From Candidatus Andersenbacteria bacterium RIFCSPHIGHO2_02_FULL_45_11 (GTDB taxonomy: Bacteria > Patescibacteriota > Andersenbacteria > UBA10190), in the NCBI GenBank assembly GCA_001817055.1, contig MHHP01000033.1:278-17340 (forward strand): a stretch of 17,063 bases of DNA, in the 5' to 3' direction. Numbering within the stretch: position 1 is the stretch's first letter; each line of letters starts with the position of its first letter. Below, piece after piece: positions 13,477 through 17,063 of this stretch. Under the pieces are notes generated by a model. The model was given only the letters and a program-made list of their open reading frames with translations. It did not search any database and was not told the origin of the DNA. Position numbers and translations under genes: made by a program.

Positions 13477-15006
13477 ATGAAGCCAGTTGTTCTTATAGTC
13501 CTCGATGGGTGGGGCTATAGCGAGAGCGGAAAAGATAACGCAATTGCAGCAGCAAAAACTCCCTTTTGGGATTATTTGTGGAATACGTATCCTCATACTG
13601 TATTACATGCCAGCGAAGAGCCGGTGGGCTTGCCTGCAGGGCAAATGGGCAACAGCGAAATCGGACACATGACGATAGGCTCCGGCAAAGTAATTGCAAC
13701 GGATTTAGTTCGTATTAACAACGCAATTGCATCTGGCGAATTTGATACGAACCCCGCATTTACAAAACTCTTCGAACACGTGCAGCAAAACAATTCTGTT
13801 TTGCACATCCAGGGCCTCGTATCCTCTGGCGGAGTTCATAGCCATCACGACCACCTCTTTGCCTTTATACGTGCAGCAAAAAAAGCAGGCGTTACAAAAA
13901 TTGTCGTCCATGCATTTACGGATGGACGCGACACTCCCCCACAGAGTGCTGCGGAGTATCTCAAAGAGCTAGAAGATGTGCTGGATGATACCGGCCTTGA
14001 TATTGGACATATCGCAACTGTATCTGGCAGATTTTACGCAATGGACCGCGATAATAACTGGGACCGCTTAGCAAAAGCAGAAGCTGCACTGTTCGAATGT
14101 AAGGGGAAAGTATGTACCGCACAAAAGCCATCCCAGGTTATGGCAACGCTCTACAAAGACGGCATATTAGATGAGCACGCAGAGCCGCTTGTATTCTTAG
14201 ATGACAACGGAAAAGGATATCCAATTTCCCAAAATGACGGCGTATTTTTCTTCAACTTCCGTGCAGACCGTGCCCGTATGTTATCTAAAAAGATGATGGA
14301 ACAAGCAGAAGAAAAGAATCTCTGCTTTGTAACGCTTACACAATACGAAAAAGACACTGGCGCTATTGTCGCATTCGGCCCAGATGAAATTGAGACAACG
14401 CTTGCAGAACAAGTATCGCTCGCGGGAATGAAACAAGCACATATTGCAGAAACAGAAAAGTATCCGCATGCAACCTATTTCTTAAACGGCGGACGAGAAA
14501 AACCACATGAAAAGGAAGAGTTTATTATGGTGCAAAGCCGCAAAGATGTTCCAACTCATGATTTAGCACCCAAAATGCGCGCAGAAGGGATTGCAGCTAA
14601 GGCAATTGAACAATTAGAACAAGGAGTTGAGTTTATATTTATCAACTTTGCAAACGCAGATATGGTAGGCCACACCGCCAACGTACCTGCTATTATTGAA
14701 GCCGTAGAAGAAGTAGACACGCAACTCAAGCGCGTAGTTGAAAAAACACTCCAATTACACGGCGCCGTATTCATAACTTCCGACCATGGAAACGCAGAAC
14801 TCAATATTGACCCTATAACGGGCGAAAAACACACTGCCCACACAACAAACCTGGTACCAGGGTTACTCACTATAGAAAACAAGACGCTACACGAAGGAAC
14901 ATTGGCCGATGTTGCGCCTACAATATTAGAGCTATTGGAAATTACAAAACCAGCCCCAATGACGGGAAATAGCCTGCTAACCTCATCCCATCCTTCTCCT
15001 TCGTAA
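13477..15006 (+). CDS. gpmI: 2,3-bisphosphoglycerate-independent phosphoglycerate mutase
   Basis: A 509-aa GpmI of the alkaline phosphatase superfamily; it interconverts 3- and 2-phosphoglycerate without a bisphosphoglycerate cofactor, using two Mn ions. Start: ATG at 13477, 1 bp after the eno stop, giving MKPVVLIVLDGWG with metal ligand Asp10; the upstream in-frame ATG at 13447 lies within eno. Further signatures are MGNSEIGHMTIGSG with the phosphorylated Ser60, HAFTDGRDTPPQSAAEYL, SGRFYAMDRDNNWDR, FFNFRADRAR, NFANADMVGHT and ITSDHGNAE, together covering the phosphatase and transferase domains. Length agrees with the family. The stop codon (15004-15006) lies inside a palindromic element, so the C-terminal tail SHPSPS is encoded by repeat DNA rather than by conserved sequence. 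Confidence 0.98.
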   Translation: MKPVVLIVLDGWGYSESGKDNAIAAAKTPFWDYLWNTYPHTVLHASEEPVGLPAGQMGNSEIGHMTIGSGKVIATDLVRINNAIASGEFDTNPAFTKLFEHVQQNNSVLHIQGLVSSGGVHSHHDHLFAFIRAAKKAGVTKIVVHAFTDGRDTPPQSAAEYLKELEDVLDDTGLDIGHIATVSGRFYAMDRDNNWDRLAKAEAALFECKGKVCTAQKPSQVMATLYKDGILDEHAEPLVFLDDNGKGYPISQNDGVFFFNFRADRARMLSKKMMEQAEEKNLCFVTLTQYEKDTGAIVAFGPDEIETTLAEQVSLAGMKQAHIAETEKYPHATYFLNGGREKPHEKEEFIMVQSRKDVPTHDLAPKMRAEGIAAKAIEQLEQGVEFIFINFANADMVGHTANVPAIIEAVEEVDTQLKRVVEKTLQLHGAVFITSDHGNAELNIDPITGEKHTAHTTNLVPGLLTIENKTLHEGTLADVAPTILELLEITKPAPMTGNSLLTSSHPSPS

Positions 15007-15053
15007 GGAGAAGGGGTCGACGACGTCGTATTCCCCTCCTTACGAAGGAGGGG
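14992..15053. repeat. palindrome pair overlapping the gpmI stop codon
   Basis: First arms CCTTCTCCTT (14992-15001) and AAGGAGAAGG (15005-15014), with the gpmI TAA (15004-15006) at the loop edge; second arms CCCCTCCTT (15033-15041) and AAGGAGGGG (15045-15053), loop ACG, then a G-rich tail TTAGGGGAGGTTAGG. The short spacer holds a palindromic CGACGTCG. May serve as the 3' end of the eno-gpmI message; no T-tract follows. Confidence 0.85.
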
Positions 15054-15095
15054 TTAGGGGAGGTTAGGCGCCGAGTAAATGTAATTTTTCCTCTC

Positions 15096-15128
15096 TTGAC
15101 TTTTTGCTTTGTCAGCCTATACTGACAA
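15096..15128 (+). promoter_or_regulatory. sigma70-type promoter with inverted repeat across the -10
   Basis: -35 TTGACT (15096-15101), 16-bp spacer, -10 TATACT (15118-15123). A perfect inverted repeat TTGTCAG (15109-15115) and CTGACAA (15122-15128) with a 6-bp centre straddles the -10 box, a position expected for a repressor operator. The predicted leader is about 60 nt, much longer than those of neighbouring genes. Confidence 0.6.
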
Positions 15129-15173
15129 CTTCGGTTAATTTTCGGTTTGTTCGTTTCACCCCCAAGAAAGTTA

Positions 15174-15180
15174 AAAAGGA
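15174..15180 (+). promoter_or_regulatory. Shine-Dalgarno site deciding the start at 15191
   Basis: AAAGGAG centred 10 to 15 nt before the ATG at 15191. It is one of only two clear Shine-Dalgarno sequences in the window and supports the 231-aa start over the longer frame from 15104, which would begin inside the promoter. Confidence 0.7.
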
Positions 15181-15190
15181 GTGCCAAAGC

Positions 15191-15886
15191 ATGAGCGCTG
15201 TTCTTGAAGCCCTTCCGACCAGAGAACACCATCAAACCCATCCAACCGCATCACGCCTCATTCACAAAGAGATTCAGTACATTTCGTTTAGTGGCGCATC
15301 TGGAGTTGGCAAAAACTACCTCGTCAACAAACTCCTCGATTGGGCTGCCTCCAGTAGTTTCGCCTTCGGCGAATTGGAGACAAACACAACCCGCCTGCTC
15401 AGACAGAATCAAGATCGTGAATACCGACACATGAGCAGAGAGGAATTTGAGCGGCGACGTCAAAACAATGAGTTTGCATGGGTCAAGGAATATAAGGATA
15501 ATCTGTACGGAACGCTTCAAAGCGACCTCGAACGCAGCAAGTCCACCCCATACCCATGGCTCATCCATGTGACGCACGATACCGTTTGCAATCTTCGTGC
15601 GTTCGCACCCGGACGAGTATTCTCAATCTTCTGCTTTGCTTCTATGGAAACCCTTCGGCATAACTTGAAGCACCGCCCAGACAGCCCAATTATTAGCCGC
15701 GAAGAACTCAGTCGGCTAATCGAGGATCGACTGGCAACTGCTGAAGAGGAAGAGATGACGGCCAGACGCTCTGGAAGATTCAATCTTTTCCTCGACACCG
15801 ACCACCGCAGGCGAACAAATGAAGCAATTCTCAACGAAGCCCTAGAAGCATTGCGACATAAGCCCGGCCTCCCTGTCGCCCACTAA
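15191..15886 (+). CDS. guanylate-kinase-like P-loop protein with altered Walker A
   Basis: A 231-aa P-loop protein. YISFSGASGVGKNYLVNKLL (30-49) is a Walker A loop, but the Ser/Thr that normally follows Lys is Asn42 (GKN). Downstream blocks follow guanylate kinase order: ETNTTRLLRQ (62-71) in place of TTRxxR, EYRHMSREEFERR (77-89) like the GMP-binding Y-x-F-x-S-x-x-E-F, NNEFAWVKEYKDNLYGT (92-108) like EF...YGT. A Glu/Arg-rich helical C-terminus (170-192) resembles the kinase R-x-x-x-x-x-E region. It may be a divergent nucleotide or small-molecule kinase; activity is uncertain because of the Walker change. It differs from its neighbours in having a strong promoter, operator-like repeat, long leader, Shine-Dalgarno and its own terminator. 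An essential GMP kinase would be expected elsewhere. Confidence 0.65.
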   Translation: MSAVLEALPTREHHQTHPTASRLIHKEIQYISFSGASGVGKNYLVNKLLDWAASSSFAFGELETNTTRLLRQNQDREYRHMSREEFERRRQNNEFAWVKEYKDNLYGTLQSDLERSKSTPYPWLIHVTHDTVCNLRAFAPGRVFSIFCFASMETLRHNLKHRPDSPIISREELSRLIEDRLATAEEEEMTARRSGRFNLFLDTDHRRRTNEAILNEALEALRHKPGLPVAH

Positions 15887-15917
15887 CCCCCCTTCAACTT
15901 TTCTTGAACCCCTAACA

Positions 15918-15955
15918 CCCCGCAGACGCGAAACGTCTTTGCGGGGTTATTTTTT
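15918..15955 (+). terminator. intrinsic terminator of the guanylate-kinase-like gene
   Basis: Arms CCCCGCAGACG (15918-15928) and CGTCTTTGCGGGG (15934-15946), two bases bulged, loop CGAAA, then TTATTTTTT (15947-15955). The T-tract overlaps the last codons of the convergent mscL gene. Confidence 0.85.
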
Positions 15956-16342
15956 AATCGAATCACGAATCTCTTCCAGCACCACAAGCTCAGGGCTTTT
16001 GGTAGCAGTAGGAGTATTTTTCTTATTCCGCTCCAAATGTGCCAAATGCGCTACCCGGTTCATTCCCTTTACAAACACAAACAACACAACTGCTGTGATT
16101 AAAAACGCAATTACAGATTGTACGAATACGCCATACTGCAATACCACATTTCCGCGAAGTGGAATTACCAAATGCGTAAAATCAATGTCGCCCATTAACA
16201 GGCCCATTAAAGGCGTAATAATATTCGTAACTAATGAATTCGTAATACCGGTAAATGCGGCACCAATCACAACACCCACCGCAAGGTCTATCGCATTCCC
16301 ACGAAGAGCAAATTTCTTAAACTCATCAACAAATTCATTCAT
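15947..16342 (-). CDS. mscL: large-conductance mechanosensitive channel MscL
   Basis: A 131-aa MscL, the pentameric inner-membrane channel that opens under osmotic down-shock. Typical order: N-terminal amphipathic helix NEFVDEFKKFALRGNAIDLAVG (2-23) leading into TM1 (about 17-45, with GVVIGAAFTGI), a periplasmic loop including FTHLVIPL, TM2 (about 70-95, ending FVKGMNR), and a C-terminal helix ELVVLEEIRDSI (118-129). The start at ATG 16340-16342 is chosen over an in-frame GTG at 16357, because TATAGT (16349-16354) lies exactly 6 nt upstream and would overlap a longer protein. It is 18 bp from the stop of the metalloprotease gene, so it may also be read through from it. Its stop codon touches the T-tract of a convergent terminator. 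Confidence 0.96.
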   Translation of the reverse strand: MNEFVDEFKKFALRGNAIDLAVGVVIGAAFTGITNSLVTNIITPLMGLLMGDIDFTHLVIPLRGNVVLQYGVFVQSVIAFLITAVVLFVFVKGMNRVAHLAHLERNKKNTPTATKSPELVVLEEIRDSIKK

Positions 16343-16348
16343 AGTATC

Positions 16349-16354
16349 ACTATA
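16349..16354 (-). promoter_or_regulatory. -10 box of mscL
   Basis: TATAGT on the minus strand, 6 nt before the mscL ATG, again predicting a leaderless message. No clear -35 box. Confidence 0.5.
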
Positions 16355-16360
16355 CACCCC

Positions 16361-16894
16361 TTACAAAGATCGTATCTGTTTGCGTCTCTCTTTATGATCT
16401 GGCAACGCTCGCGCAACTAAATCCCAAAATTGCTTCGAATGATTCATTTCTTTGAGGTGGCACAATTCATGCACAACGATATAGTCCGCGAGGTTTTCGG
16501 GTAAAAATGCAATCTTATAATGAAAGCTTAAGTTGCCCTGCTTCGAACAGCTCCCCCATCTTGTTTTTTGATTTCGTATTGAGATTCTTTTATACGCAAA
16601 ACCATACTGCGCATTAAAATATTCAAGCCGCCGCGCAACAAGAATCCGAGCCCGCTCTTTATGTTCCAGATACTCTGAACGGCTTCTCGTATCCAGTATC
16701 TTTTTTGGTCGAGTGCTCACGCGCCGTAACTTATCGAGAATCCAATCAGACTTTTCCACTACAAACCGTTGAACCATGCGCTTGCCAATCCAGCGCGGCG
16801 CTGTAACAACAACCGTGCCGTCGCCGTGCACCGCAAGGCGAACGCCTCGCGATCGCTTACTCACTTTATGTGTATACGTAAATAATTTTGACAT
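16361..16894 (-). CDS. YgjP-like (DUF45/M48-type) metal-dependent hydrolase
   Basis: A 177-aa member of the YgjP/DUF45 family of gluzincin-like metalloproteases. The zinc motif is VVHELCHLKEMNHSKQFW (140-157), that is HExxH at 142-146 with the third histidine in MNHSKQFW (His152). The family-specific block RNQKTRWGSCSKQGNLSFHY (107-126) is intact, and the C-terminal PDHKERRKQI is the usual end. The N-terminal half (about 15-60) has the VRLAVHGDGTVVVTAPRW beta segment seen in homologues. The family is widespread but its substrate is not settled; it is cytoplasmic, with no signal sequence. The ATG lies 7 nt behind a minus-strand TATATT (16902-16907). A plus-strand promoter overlaps the start, so the gene is divergent from the one at 16991. 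Confidence 0.93.
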   Translation of the reverse strand: MSKLFTYTHKVSKRSRGVRLAVHGDGTVVVTAPRWIGKRMVQRFVVEKSDWILDKLRRVSTRPKKILDTRSRSEYLEHKERARILVARRLEYFNAQYGFAYKRISIRNQKTRWGSCSKQGNLSFHYKIAFLPENLADYIVVHELCHLKEMNHSKQFWDLVARALPDHKERRKQIRSL

Positions 16895-16916
16895 AGGACA
16901 TAATATATCCTATAGT
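16888..16916 (+). promoter_or_regulatory. near-consensus promoter with palindromic spacer
   Basis: -35 TTGACA (16888-16893, perfect), 17-bp spacer, -10 TATAGT (16911-16916). The spacer and edges hold an imperfect palindrome AGGACATA-A-TATATCCT (16895-16911), suitable for a regulator. It overlaps the start of the divergent YgjP-like gene and drives the gene at 16991. Confidence 0.65.
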
Positions 16917-16975
16917 AAACATGGTCTTACTGGGAAGGCCATCGTAACAAAACGTTCTTTACACATAGTGGGAAT

Positions 16976-16981
16976 AGGAGG
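16976..16981 (+). promoter_or_regulatory. Shine-Dalgarno site of the right-edge gene
   Basis: AGGAGG, a full anti-16S match, 9 nt before ATG 16991. An ATG at 16985 is closer but is followed at once by a stop (ATG AAA TGA). Confidence 0.6.
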
Positions 16982-16990
16982 GCTAATGAA

Positions 16991-17063
16991 ATGATTTGCC
17001 AGAAGATGGATCGCCAAGAAGTTTTGAAAGCCGTCAGTAGTGCGGTAAAGGAATCTTTAAGCG
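16991..17063 (+). CDS. N-terminal fragment of an unidentified protein (cut by window edge)
   Basis: Twenty-four codons: MICQKMDRQEVLKAVSSAVKE then SLS. An inner ATG at 17006 gives MDRQEVLKAV and may be the true start. The run is an amphipathic helix of the sort that opens acyl carrier proteins and many others, but this is too little to name a family. Support comes from the strong promoter (16888-16916) and AGGAGG site in front of it, with a leader of about 68 nt. Confidence 0.5.
   Translation, partial: MICQKMDRQEVLKAVSSAVKESLS

Noticed and set aside
2386..15053. Possible CRISPR array from the repeated palindromes
   Set aside because: Copies are kilobases apart with no regular spacers and no cas genes; they are dispersed palindromic elements.
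15104..15190. 29-codon extension of the guanylate-kinase-like protein
   Set aside because: It begins inside the promoter spacer; a Shine-Dalgarno site correctly precedes ATG 15191.
16343..16357. GTG start giving a 136-aa MscL
   Set aside because: It overlaps the TATAGT box; the 131-aa start matches family length and the 6-nt spacing.
16921..16947. Eight-codon ORF (MVLLGRPS) behind the 16911-16916 -10 box
   Set aside because: The spacing of 4 nt is too short for a leaderless start, and no Shine-Dalgarno is present; probably chance in the leader.

Overview
The window looks like a chromosomal segment of a Candidatus Patescibacteria (CPR, Parcubacteria-like) bacterium. This is inference: no marker gene is present. 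The grounds are tightly packed genes with 1-bp gaps or 4-bp overlaps, start codons placed directly behind -10 boxes (leaderless transcripts), few Shine-Dalgarno sequences, and many short GC-rich palindromes of a kind I associate with these genomes, both between genes and inside coding sequence. TGA is used as a stop (for example the oxidoreductase at 9157), so the recoded Gracilibacteria/SR1 lineages are unlikely.

Layout. Positions 1-2425 (minus strand) form an accessory block. It holds a NYN-domain (PIN-like RNase) gene running off the left edge, a 57-codon secreted or membrane peptide overlapping its start, an AbiEi/AbiEii toxin-antitoxin pair, and two further small overlapping ORFs. A 65-bp near-identical direct repeat carrying an extended -10 promoter and the first codons of a hydrophobic peptide flanks the AbiE pair. 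A strong hairpin with a T-tract at 2062-2102 could end a plus-strand RNA antisense to the upstream region of the pair.

Positions 2426-8680 (minus strand) are a three-gene operon: a polytopic GT-C-like membrane protein with TPRs, a SAM methyltransferase, and a 1212-residue fusion of a GT87-like module to a second copy of the first protein's architecture. It probably works on cell-surface glycans or glycosylation. Positions 8789-10557 (minus strand) are a two-gene operon of a FAD amine oxidase-like protein and methionine sulfoxide reductase B. Divergent from it is an orphan ATP-grasp ligase related to cyanophycin synthetase/GshF, followed by a convergent DUF559 endonuclease-like gene.

Positions 12189-15006 (plus strand) are enolase and phosphoglycerate mutase (GpmI), adjacent steps of lower glycolysis, coupled with a 1-bp gap. 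Next comes a guanylate-kinase-like P-loop protein with its own sigma70-type promoter, an operator-like inverted repeat, a Shine-Dalgarno sequence and a terminator. On the minus strand follow MscL and a YgjP-type metalloprotease. The right edge carries a consensus-like plus-strand promoter and the first codons of an unidentified gene.

The main points of interest are the repeat-flanked AbiE block, the uniform 6-nt spacing between -10 box and start codon, and a set of modular palindromes, two of which sit in-frame in proteins and one of which appears inserted into another. No clearly new defence or enzymatic system could be shown.
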